Positions 41,808-52,421 of a stretch of 64,000 bases of DNA are shown in pieces. The number at the start of each line of letters is the position of its first letter. The first letter of the stretch is position 1. A program made the translations under genes and the position numbers. A model generated the notes under the pieces. That model was not told where the DNA came from. It searched no databases and saw only the letters and a program-made list of their open reading frames with translations. Origin of the DNA: Cryphonectria parasitica EP155 (lineage: Eukaryota > Ascomycota > Sordariomycetes > Diaporthales > Cryphonectriaceae); contig NW_024468919.1 of NCBI RefSeq assembly GCF_011745365.1, positions 930,001-994,000 of the forward strand, given 5' to 3'.

Positions 41808-44645
41808 ATGGCTAATAGCAATGCTTTCAACCAGCTTAGCCACGCGAGATATACCTCTATCCAGAAGCAGATCGATGCCCACGATGCCACAGCACAGTTC
41901 TCTCTTGGTACCCTCAAAGACCTCCCACGCATTAAGGTTCCAGGACGATCCCATGCCTTTGTCCCAGCTCGCTGGATGCCAACATCATCGGCCAAGAGGA
42001 AGCGCCACGGGTCTGATATCTGGCATTTCGGCGAGAAGCTCTTCGAGGTCATCGTACAGGCTGACGGCACATGCAAAGTTGCAGCGGATTGGTGGTTCTG
42101 TCGCCTCTGCGATCAAAATAATCGACAGACCTTATATACCACGCGTAACAGTATCTCGACAAGCACATCAGCAGCTCTAAAGCATCTCGAAGGTCGCGAT
42201 AACGAGGGCTATAACCTTGGCAAGCTGAAAGAGCTTGTTGCAGAGGCAGAGAAAGAGGAGGTTAGCCCAGAGGAGCTTGGCCGGCGAAAGCGGCGAAGAA
42301 TAAACCATCGTGGCCTTTTCAACAACAGCAGTCTATATACAGCGCCTGATGCCTTGAAAGACGCTGCCAACGCTCCAACTCGTGCAGTTGTTAGTCTCGC
42401 GAAGAAGGCTATAACAGAGCTGGTTGCTTGTTGCGATATACCTCTTTCAACTCTCGAGGCGCCTCAGTTCCGCCAGCTGTTGATGGTCTGGAATAGCATC
42501 CTGACGGAGCACTTTTTCCCTCGAAGTGATGGCACAGTGATGAGATGGCTGTTTGAGGCGTTTCACGAGAACCTAGCTGGTCTTCAGCTCCAGCTCCAGC
42601 GCGAGGCTATCTCGAAGATTCATCTATCTGCTGATCTCTGGACCTCGCCTAACCACAAAGGCATTCTAGCAGTGGTTGCGCATTTTGTTGATAGCGATGC
42701 AAAGCTGCGAAATCGCCTTATAGCAGTGAGGATGATCAACGGCCAGCATACTGGCGAGAACCTCCAGTGGCATCTCCATCAGGTTATTATGGCTTTTCAG
42801 CTTGAGGAGCGGCTCGGCTGGCTTACTTTTGATAACGACAGCACGAACGACAAGGCAACAAGGCTTCTTTTTCGCAAGATGTATGGCTTCAATCATCGTG
42901 AAGCTGAGAAGCTGCGGATTGAACGGCGATGCCGCTGCTGGGGCCATATTATTAACCTTATTGTCAAAGGCTTTCTCTCTGGTAACGCTAAACAGATACT
43001 CGAGGCTGAAGATAGCGATGCTGATGAGGTAAGTTGAGCTGTTTTGTATCTTCCTGGCTTATTGCTAATATTTAAGCAGGAACTCGAGCAACAGAGGAAT
43101 CAGTGGGATCAGTGGCAGCGAGAAGGACCTATACGCCGCGCTCATCTTATTGTAGTCTTCCTCAAGGCAAGTGTACAGCGGGTCCAGGACTTCGAGAAGA
43201 TTGTTCAGAACTCTTTGTTTTCTCCAGAGGACCAAGATCTCGAGAACACTACAGCCTTTTTGGCAGAGGCCCTTCCTCAGCCAACAGCACAAGACCTCAC
43301 GATGCCACCACTACCGCTTCCTACAGACTCTACAGATGAGCAAACTGGCGATATATCTACCTTGCGGCCAGTGGTAGCTCAGGAGACGCGATGGAACTCA
43401 ACAGAGGCTGAGATATCGCGGCTGCTGAGGCTGAAAAGACCTATTGATTTCTGGGTTAAAGAGCAAGTTCGAAGCGGTGCTAAAATATAACCTTTGAGTG
43501 AGCAGGACTGGCGAGTGCTTGAGGCAACTCGAGATCTTTTGCAGCCATTCCTATGGCATACAAAACACCACGAGGGGAACGCTGTAGCTGTTCATGATGT
43601 TCTCAGTTCTTTGTGGGATCTCGAGAAGCATTTGCGGTCCTTTCAGGAGAGATTTGGAGGCAGAAAAACGTATGCTGAAGAAGAAATCCTTGAGGAGATT
43701 ATTGTCTCGCCAAATGCAGAGAAACCAGCCCTCCAGCGGCCCTCATCGCGATATCAGGCCCCTTCAAGACCTTCCTCTCGGCCCTCGCCTCGACCCTCCC
43801 CTCGACCCTCCTCTCGACTTTACTCTCGGCCCTCCTCTCAGCGTTCCTCTCGGCCCTCCCCTCGACCCTCCCCTCGATCCTCCCCTCGCCGTCGAGCTTC
43901 ACAGTCTTCAGATATATTTCCCAGCACTCCAGTACGGGAATGGCCAGATGTTGGTTCTCAACAAGAGGCTGAGATATACCCCGAGGAATGTGGGCTTGAA
44001 GGTGCTGAGTTTCTGAGAGAATCAGTAGCCCACGCATTAGCAATTCTCAAGCGATATAAGAGCAAGCTTCGCGAATGCCCTATATATTTTGCTGCTGCTG
44101 TTTTGCATCCGAAATATCGCCTGGTTGGTATTCGTACAGCAGCGCCAGCTATTGCTGACGATGTTGAACAAGAGTTTAAGGCTTTTTACGAGAAATATTG
44201 AGCATATAAAGATCCAGCCTTATCATCAGCATCAACACCCAGCTTGCAGGAAGATCAAGAACATAACAAGCCAAAGAAGCAGTGGAGGACCGCCTTCAGA
44301 GCACAACCAAGGCCAAAGCATCAACGGCCACAGTCAGAGCTGGAGAAATATCTCCAGCTAGAAGAGGACGACGAGGACGACGATGGTTTTGAGCCCCTCG
44401 TCTGGTGGGCAGCGCGTAAGGCCGAGTTTCCAGCCCTCTCACAGATGGCCTTCGACGTCCTATCTATCCCCGCGATGTCGTCCGAATGCGAGAGAGTCTT
44501 CAGCCAAGGGAAGCTTACGATGTCCTCGCAGAGGAGGAGAATGAAGAGCAGCACTCTCGAGCTCCTTTTGTGCCTCAAGGACTGGCTGAAAAATGGAACG
44601 CTGGCAGGACCAGCAGCAGAGATGAGGAGGAAAGGCATTGCCTAG
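41808..44645 (+). pseudogene. hAT transposase with two nonsense codons
   Basis: Starts at ATG 41808 (MANSNAFNQLSHARYTS). A 51-bp intron with GTAAGT donor and CAG acceptor (43029-43079) keeps phase 0. The N-terminal part has a BED-like Cys/His region (WWFCRLCDQ...H). The core has LSADLWTSPNHKGILAVV and LTFDNDSTNDK (catalytic Asp positions), CRCWGHIINL, and TRWNSTEAEISRLLRL. The C terminus has the dimerisation region with SIPAMSSECERVFS and LLLCLKDWLKNG, ending at 44645. Two in-frame stops interrupt it: TAA at 43488-43490 (probably from CAA) and TGA at 44199-44201 (probably from TGG). The frame is otherwise continuous, so the copy died recently. A Ser/Arg/Pro tract (43770-43895) is a minisatellite insertion. 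Confidence 0.88.
43770..43895 (+). repeat. 12-bp minisatellite within the hAT transposase
   Basis: About ten variants of a CCCTCCCCTCGA-type unit encode repeated Arg-Pro-Ser-(Pro/Ser). The period of 12 preserves the reading frame. It lies between two conserved blocks and is likely an expandable linker. Confidence 0.75.
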
Positions 44646-45239
44646 CAGCTTTTTGCCAAAAAAAGGCATTCGAGGGGGTCAGAAATGTTTCTTTCAGCAC
44701 TTGAGCGAGGGACCTCGCGCGGATCAGAGCGTAACAAGGAAAACTATCATCATATGCCTCTGTACCGGTTGAACCACGTGCGTAGCTCATTTGTTACTCT
44801 CACCACCTTTCGTTTCGTATATCTATCGTACATTCCTAATCCGGTATAGTGACCAAGTCACCAAGCGAATCAAGCGGCCAGGTACTAGAAGACAAGCAAG
44901 CGGCCAAAATAGTTAGCAAGTCAAGTGGAGGGCTACCGCTTGCCTTGACTTGACTTGTGTGGAACGCTGCCCTCATGGATATTATGCGGGGCCTGCCCGC
45001 TGGCTTCTCTGGCAGTATGAATAAGTTCACCCTCAACCTTGACCTCGAGGATGAGGTTGGACCCCTTCTCACTTTCGCTGACAGCATTTTGGAGTACGGA
45101 TAGAATCTTCCTGGCCAGCCTGCGGGCTATAACCTCATCATAATCACTCTCTACTCTCTCTACACCGTCACAGAAGACCCTTCTGGCCGCCCACTCCTCC
45201 ACCGGCCCACCCGGCACCATTGATCAGGCAGAATTGTCC

Positions 45240-45404
45240 ATGTCTGCTATGGATCAGAAAGTAGAGGTCAAAGTTGAGGCCAAGGACGAGGTTATGGAAG
45301 AGATCCAGATTGAGGTCAAGGGCGAGGCATCCCAGGAGACCTGCTGTAGTAGGGTCCAGGACGGCCACCGTCAGTACGGCAGGTGTCGCGGGAACAGAGC
45401 TTAA
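45240..45404 (+). CDS. Possible small ORF, Glu/Lys/Val-rich with Cys pair
   Basis: A 54-codon frame from ATG 45240 (MSAMDQKVEVKVEAKDEV) to TAA 45402-45404, starting 19 bp from the divergent ORF at 45220. Its end holds several Cys residues, and another frame continues with KRCCAVCFKQFGEH, so an intron or frameshift is possible. Repetitive charged residues and no domain make this weak. Confidence 0.25.
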   Translation: MSAMDQKVEVKVEAKDEVMEEIQIEVKGEASQETCCSRVQDGHRQYGRCRGNRA

Positions 45405-45537
45405 ACGGTGCTGCGCCGTGTGCTTCAAGCAGTTCGGAGAACACAACAAGAGCTGAAGGGGGGGGGGGGGGAGGCTTGTGAAAAGTCGTGCGCAGCAAGA
45501 GAGGAAGAGAACGTCGAGGTGACTTTGGTTTAGAATG

Positions 45538-45974
45538 ACAATGGAGAAGTGAGTTTGGGAGATTGTAATGGGTCTTGCCAATCTCTTGGGCTCATACCGG
45601 ACCTTACGTGGTACCTCAGGATGTGTGATGAGGTAAACCCTGCAATTGTAGACTTAGCTGATGAAATCTTCGACACAATATTATGGGAAAATCTGCAAGA
45701 TGAATAATCATGTACGCATATATTGGAATCGCTGCAATCATTCTGGCCTTTTGAGTTTCCAGAAAGAATCTGGAGACAGTCAACAGTGTCCGCTATATTG
45801 GGTACTTGGTTGGTTGGGTCGGTTGACATTAGCCTGCTGCACAAGGTTGTGGGAGCTGGTCCGAGAACTCTGAATGAGCTTTTCATATCGCCTACTCACC
45901 TGCGGCTTTCTCTGATGAAGCGTGCATTCGAAGTCGACGAACGATGGAGAAGGCATTCAAACAGAAATCACTAG
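45538..45974 (+). other. Weak coding-like stretch
   Basis: One frame reads LIPDLTWYLRMCDEVNPA with VDLADEIFDTILWEN up to a stop at about 45705, and another reads VVGAGPRTLNELFISPTHLR with LMKRAFEVDERWRRHS up to 45974. Together they could be the remains of a small gene, or two exons of one. No family recognised. Confidence 0.25.
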
Positions 45975-47359
45975 TCCAGCAAAAATTTAGTAGAATAGAA
46001 AAATTTGTTGTGCGAGTTCACTATGAGAAGGAAAATGAAAAAAAAGTCCTCTAGACTTTGGTGCAACCAAGCCTTTGGGAGGAGGAGGAGGAAACTGGAA
46101 AGGAACGCCCTCGTTCCAACACACCCCACCCCCCCTCGTGGGGCCCTTCCCCCTTGTAAGCTGTAACTATCAACACACCTGATCATCGCGCTTGTCAAGA
46201 CCACGAAAAATCACCGCAGCAGAGAAGATCTCATTGGGGAGGGTCCATTCTAACTTGAGAATACAAAAGGGATTCTAATAATTTCTATATAGATATTGAC
46301 CGTGTAGTAAGTCCAGAGAGGTAAAAAGAAGACTGTCAGGTGTTCATCTCACAGTTTCCCCTTTCTCCTTCCCTTTCTTTCTCCTCTGTCTTAAACCAAA
46401 AGTTGGCATCGGTGGTCGGCGGCAGAGGATCCACTTAAGCCGTGGTTGCCACTATACATGAGAGAGAAGGAGGAAAAGAAAGCTCGCGTCTTGTAGCCTC
46501 GACATCCCGAGTTATCCACAAAGCACCTCCCGGGGCCTGCTGCTAGGTGAAATAAACAACAAAGTTCAGCCTGCAGCTTCTCTTGCTTGAAAGTACAATA
46601 TCATCATTCTTAGGAGGCAGGTGGGTGTGCCATGGGTGTGATTGTTTGTACGACTCGGCCTCGCGTTCACTTTCTTCTCCCTGGGCTTTTGGTGGTGGTT
46701 TTCTTTCTTTTTCTTTCTTCCATTTGGCGGTCCGTACCCATCCTGATCTATCCAAACTTTGAAGATGATAATATCGAAAGACAGAAGGAGAGAAACAAAA
46801 GAAAAGTCTTCTATTGGTCCCGAGCTTGATCAACAGGGAGGATCTTCGCCTCGGCGTCGGCAATGGCTCTTCATTTGTCTCATGAAGAGATATCATGGTG
46901 TTTTGGGCCTCGACTAGGCGTGCAGCTTCTGGATGCGGGCGCTGCGCCTCTCAGCTTGCCTGTAGGGCTTCTGCACCCGGCCCTTTGGTGGACCAGAGGT
47001 GGTGGTCGTCTGCTCGCGAGGTGCAATGCGGACGCTGCTGCGGCGGCCCAAGTGAGTAGCGGGGCTCTGAGGACTGACTGGAAGCGTAGAGGCAGGTGTA
47101 GGCGTCCTCTTCTTGCTTCCGGCACTCTTTGTGGTCCTCATAGTGCCGGGTCGGGGTGGTGGTGACGGCGATGGCGGCGTCGTCGTCGTCGTCATCCTTC
47201 GGGTGGTTCTCTTGGCGGCGATGGTGGTCGTCATCGTCGTGCCAGGAGAGATCCGTCGCGTTGTTCTGAGGCTGTCCTCGCCAGAGCGTCTATCATTATT
47301 CTTGAATCGTTTGGCTGCACGCTTCATGTTCATGATATTGGCCCTGACCGTGACCATGA

Positions 47360-47986
47360 TCAACACCACCGCTCTGGGTTGATAGCCTCTTGGGTGGTGG
47401 GGGTGGTGATCGTGACGGGTTCGTCTTGGTCCTGGTCCGATTCGTGATCGTGGCCTTGATGACCTGAGGGCTTGTCGGAGGACGCCAGGAGGGGTGTGGG
47501 GTCCACGCCGTTGGGAGAGGCGGCCAGCAGCTCGGGAGGCGAGCGATGGGGGCTGAGGAGGGCCTTGCAGAGGGAAAAGAAGCGGGCGAGGGCTTCAAAG
47601 GCGGGGGAGGCGCGCAGGAAGGCCACCCACTTCTCGGCGGTGTCTTCTTCGGCGTCGTAGTAGCCCTCGAGGGCGGGCTGCCAGGCGGCGAGGCGCAAGG
47701 ACACGGCGTGCCAGCAGTTTCGAAGCTCCCGGAGCCGTTGTTCCTTACGGGCCTTGAGGAATGCGTAGACGCCGCCCTGGTATCTGCAGGGGAACAAAAA
47801 TGGTCGGCGCCGTGGTGGGTGGTAGAGAGTTCCGGGGTGGGGCTCTAAGTAGGCTTCTGGATCAGGTTCTCCGTCGCTGGTGGTGGAGAAGAGGGAAGAG
47901 AGAGATGATAGGCATCCCGCATCTTTCACGTAAAAGCTTTCTTGATGACTCTGTGGGAGAGGCCATCTTTTAGGTCGGCGCTCCAT
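47360..47986 (-). CDS. Hypothetical protein, 208 residues
   Basis: ATG 47986 (MERRPKRWPLPQSHQESFY) is the first start after a 5' stretch rich in simple repeats. The middle is the best-looking coding part: RYQGGVYAFLKARKEQRLRE, NCWHAVSLRLAAWQPALEGY, DAEEDTAEKWVAFLRASPAF, a helical, charged region. The C terminus is His/Asp/Gln-rich and disordered. The sequence TTTTTGTTCCCCTGCAG within the frame (about 47790) looks like a splice acceptor, so an unseen intron and different 5' exon are possible. A second minus-strand frame (47369-46914) downstream is Thr/Arg/Pro-rich and ends in RRSARIQKLHA; it could be a continuation through a frameshift or short intron. No domain or function recognised. Confidence 0.5.
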   Translation of the reverse strand: MERRPKRWPLPQSHQESFYVKDAGCLSSLSSLFSTTSDGEPDPEAYLEPHPGTLYHPPRRRPFLFPCRYQGGVYAFLKARKEQRLRELRNCWHAVSLRLAAWQPALEGYYDAEEDTAEKWVAFLRASPAFEALARFFSLCKALLSPHRSPPELLAASPNGVDPTPLLASSDKPSGHQGHDHESDQDQDEPVTITTPTTQEAINPERWC

Positions 47987-47999
47987 CTCTGTATGTGTG

Positions 48000-50941
48000 C
48001 TTGTCGGATGATATAAATATTTGAGAAGGAAGGGAGTTGGGGGGGGCGGGGGTGAGGGATAGACAGAGAGATAGAGCGAGAGAGAGCGAGAAAGAGGATA
48101 TGGATGGTGGACTGGACAATGGGATTTCGGAGCACCCCTGATCCTTGTTCTTATTGGAGGGTACTCCTTCTCGAGTATCGATGCAACTTGGAAGCTCATC
48201 CTTTTTAAATATGCCGCTGGTGAGAACACAGTACAGATGTGTTGGCTATGTTCCAGGAGGCCCAAGCTTCTCAAGGTCATGGATGGAGGGGGACGAGCGC
48301 CCAAGAGGTATCGCTGCAAGTGCTGGCGCGCTGGCATCCTACAGCGGGCGGCGACACCTCAGATGTTCATTCCTTTCAGTGGTCCTGAAGCTGCTTGTGA
48401 GAGGATACTGGACGTCTAAAGAACATCGCCAGAGCGGACCTCGGATGAGTCAAGAGTTGGAATCATGCAAACGCTTTGCTATAATCAGTGTTCCTTTATC
48501 CAACTGGCCCGCCTAAAGCTGTCGAGGATGTGAGCCCCCAGGAGCATTGCTGAGCGGTTGTCTGGCATCTTGTATAAGCGACGATACCCCTTTCTGATTC
48601 TAGCGGTTGTCAAGCTGCAGCTCAGACGAGGGCGCTAGAAGTATGGCAGAAAGCTTATCTTCCTACAAGCAGTGACAATGCCCTCCTGTGTGTGCACCTG
48701 TTGGGGAGCACAGAAGGGCGGAGAGAGAAACACTGTCCGCGACGCGAGTAAAACACACGGTGGAATCAACCTCTGGAGAGATACGTATCAGTTAACGTTG
48801 ACCACGTCAGGGAAGGGAAGACTCACTTGTTGAGAAAGAAAAAAAAGGGCGACCCGACACGACACGTCTTCAGAATGTGGCCCCGGTGCAGGTGCAGCAT
48901 GGCCTAGCCTTTTAGAATCCACGTCGTTGCCCGCACAATGGCCACACACACAAGTGCCACGTCGTCCGTCGTCCTTCTTTGGTCGAGGATAAGTGGTCGG
49001 GGCGGGAGGGGATCGATCATTTCCCCTGCCAACAATGCGTAAGTGGATCAAGGCATGCCGGAGGCACCGAGCTGTGTTGTTTCATGTCAAACCATGCCCA
49101 TGTTCGCTCAAAGGAGTGAGTGGTAAGGCCAGCATCGTGAACAGCAGGCAAGGCGGGTCCGCCGAGCAGAGCTTGTCTGCGCGTGTGTACGTGCATATTT
49201 GTGTGCCTGGAGAGATAGGAGAGAGAGAGAGAGAAGGAGGGAGAGAGAGACCAAGGAAAAGCCTAGTGACCGTCAGCGTAGGGCTTAGTCTTGGCCACGA
49301 TGATGGGTCGTATCTGACAGCGGATAAATCGACTCGCGACGAAGGAAGAGGCTAGCTGTGGGGCCTCCTCCCCTTGGTGTCCTACCCGTGTGGGCCAGCC
49401 GTTATTCGTCGTAGGTTGTTGTTGACGTTGACGTCGTTATGGTCTGGAACTCACCATCTATCTGCAGGTCCACACTCACTGACAACAGATGACAGCCTTG
49501 GGACCAACGATAGTATATTCCAGAACAAACTTCGACTGCGTCGATGGGAATCCTCCAACGTACACGCACTATCCCTGCGACGAAATAAATGCAAATCGAA
49601 ATCATCAGTTGCAAATGGACACGGACAGTGATTAGTCATGTGTGATGATCAACTAAGCCAGGACAACACAGGGGCCCCGCCTGGGTTTCAGTGAGAGGAT
49701 GACTGACAGATTACTTACTTAAGCACATCGTAGCAGTCAATCTGGAAAAGAGAAGGGCCGAGAATGGTGGGGCCAGCGCTCTGTGTCGACCACGTGCGAG
49801 CCTGCCCGCTCTGCTAGAAAAAGCGGCTACAAGGAAAGAGAAAGATAAGGCGAGATCCACAGAGGACCAAGTAAGTCCCTCCTGCGCTCCACTGAACCGG
49901 ACAACGCATACATACAGTACATGCAGACTCTTTCTGCTCTCCCTCTCTTCTGTTCCTGTTCACTCCATAGCTCGCCATTCACTTTTCCCCTCCCTCCCCT
50001 CTGTGTCTCTCTTCCTTATTCATGATTTGTTTCCCTTTAGTTTTTTTTTTTTCTTTTTCTTTCTTCTTTTAGTCCAGAACTTCCACGCGGCAAGAGCAGC
50101 CTCGCATGTCAACTCAGTTTTACAACAACTAGCGCAGAACCAACGCCCAGGACAACACCAAACGACCCCCAGTTTTGGGGGGGGAGGGAGAGGCGGGGCC
50201 TACAGGGGGGCCTTGCGGCTGTCCAGCGTCCACTACAGCGAGTACACAGCAACTGCCCCACACCACCCTTTGCTGATCAGCGATCCACCCCTGCTCATTC
50301 TCCCCACCACTGAACCCCCTGACCGTTTGCCATCCCACAACCCATTGGCTAGAAGGTGCATTTGCGGGTATAAGTGATAATGTCCGTATGACAAGTACTG
50401 TAAAGCCTGTCCGCCCAACGCGACGGGACCACGACAAGAGACAATGCAATACAATGGATGCTTGGCAACTCCAGTCCCACCAAGACGGCCATCAATCTCC
50501 GCGGAGAAGGACCATCCACTGTCTCCTCCTCGGGCGGTCCAGACCATCCATTCATCTATCTACCTGGCCTTGCTGTATCATAGTTACAGTCCAGGACAGT
50601 CCATTCAATCCCTTTCTTGAGGACCAGCCACACCATTGTTGGAGAAATGTTTGCTGGTGCCTGTGGGATCACGCTGAAGCCAGGCTGGGACAGTAGAGAT
50701 CTTCCATGTCTCGCAAGAAGAAGAACCGAGGAAAAGAAAAAGAAGAGAAAACCTTCATCTAGGTCTAACAGATTCCGAAGCATGCCCGGGGGTGGGGGAA
50801 GACCACGCCCATGCACGTATGTATGCAGGCTGTCCCACCCTTGCAGACAGCGCAACTAGTTCTGCTGCTTTTGTACACGATACATTGACAGTCTCATATT
50901 GCCCATCCAACACTCACGTATACAAACAGACAGACAAAGAT

Positions 50942-50984
<43 letters not shown>

Positions 50985-52421
50985 TTCTCCATTCGGTTAA
51001 ACCCGACTTTCTCGTCCTCAGCTACACCATCCAATCCCAGCAACAACCACATCATCACTTCCTACACACACATACAACCATACACCCAGACCCATGTCCT
51101 ATAGCCCCAGGTTCTTGGGTCACTGCCTCTATTGGCATGCCTCTTCCAACCGCTCCCTCACAACGCTGGCTACATGCAAAGTGACTTCGTATTGAGACGC
51201 TCTGGGAGGCGTAGGGAGCCGTGGGATGGAACGGGACCCGACCGTCCTACCGCCCCCCCCCCTCCTTTCTTGTCGTTAGCATAATACAGTGCATAGAGGA
51301 GTTCTGTTGAGTTCAACTGTTGAGGGTTTGAGAACAGCGCAGAGGCGACGTTATTCAACAGGTATCAATCAAATCGATCTCTGCTAGACACCCGCGTGTG
51401 AGACGTTTGTTAGTATTGTGCTGGCACCAAAAAAAAAAAAAAAAAAGACAAAAAAAAAAAAAGAAAAGAAACCGTGCTCGTGTAGCTTGCACCATCTCTC
51501 AGCCTACTCTTTCTGTGGTCCGATGTAGCCCAGCTATAACAACCTCCCATCAAATAGCCCATTTTCCTATATTTTTCTCGCTTACGTCATGAGAATCCAT
51601 TCGCTGTATGTACCATAAAAACACCTATCTAAGAAGATGGTGTCTCCCGGTGACTCAAAGACGAGATTAGGGCTATGTGACATATGGTGTGATATTACTT
51701 CCGCCCCCTGCTGGATTTCGCCGCCCTGGAGTGCACTGTGGTGATGGTGGTAGCAGCGCCAGCGGCTGACGTGGTAGTGATACACGACAGCTTCCATCGA
51801 GGATTATATCACTGGCCATAGAGGCTACTTCTCCGGTCTCAAGCATGCACTTATTTTTGTTGTCATAACATTCTGAGTACGCTATGTGTGAGAGAGCTCA
51901 CACGTACACATCCGAATAACAGCATCCCACAACCGTAACCACTACCATATCCATAAGATAGATAGAAATGAGAGCAAGCAAAAAGAGCAAAGAAAGAAGG
52001 GGGGTGGGGGGATAAGAACAAGGAACAAGAGAGGAATCCATATTGAAATGAATAACAATTTGAACAGAGAGAAAAAGATGAAACGAAAAGAAGAGAAAAA
52101 GAGACAGAGCAAAGAGAGAAGAAAAACACATTGCCGGTATCCATAGTCGTGGTCATCATTATGAGGATAATAATGAGAAACCTAAAATCCCCTCTCTTGC
52201 TGATCGCATTGCCACAACAGCTTGCCGAGCCGGCTATCCAGGCAAAAACGCCCCCAAACTCCCTGCTTCCCCATCTCGAGGCCAGCGCCATGGCGCAAGC
52301 ATGAAAGATGCGTTCTGCGTCGCCCCCAGCCAGATCTCGTCTGAGCACCACACACCTACACAGCGCAGCAAGAAAAGAAAAAGAAGGGGAAAAGCCTCTC
52401 CCTCCTGTTACTATTCCGAGG
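48000..52421. other. No gene recognised; simple repeats
   Basis: Non-coding in character. Contains GA-rich runs (49217-49250), (CA)n followed by (GA)n at 50943-50985, poly-T near 50040 and poly-A near 51428-51464. A 60-codon plus-strand frame with four Cys (48237-48419) is too weak to call. Confidence 0.45.
50943..50985 (+). repeat. Compound (CA)n(GA)n microsatellite
   Basis: About eight CA units run straight into about twelve GA units. Confidence 0.9.

Larger units (their letters stand above)
41407..44969 (+). mobile_element. hAT DNA transposon, 3,563 bp, with TIRs and 8-bp TSD
   Basis: The ends are inverted repeats (CAGCGTTCCACACAAGTCAA at the left and its complement at the right). They are flanked by a perfect 8-bp duplication CCCTCATG at 41399-41406 and 44970-44977, the TSD length typical of hAT elements. 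Sub-terminal AAGCGG/CAAGCG motifs recur at both ends (41430-41530 and 44855-44940), probably transposase binding sites. It carries one transposase gene with two nonsense codons. Confidence 0.95.
41359..45220 (-). pseudogene. Small ORF (96 codons) split by the hAT insertion
   Basis: On the minus strand an ORF begins at ATG 45220 (MVPGGPVEEWAARRV, then VESDYDEVIARRLARKILSV) and reads into the hAT element at 44969. If the element and one TSD copy are left out, the frame runs on at 41398 and stops at TGA 41361-41359, giving 96 residues; the joined length is an exact multiple of three. The sequence is charged and predicted helical, with no recognised domain. Expression is unproven, so this may be a chance frame. 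As it stands the 3' end is lost to the insertion. Confidence 0.35.
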
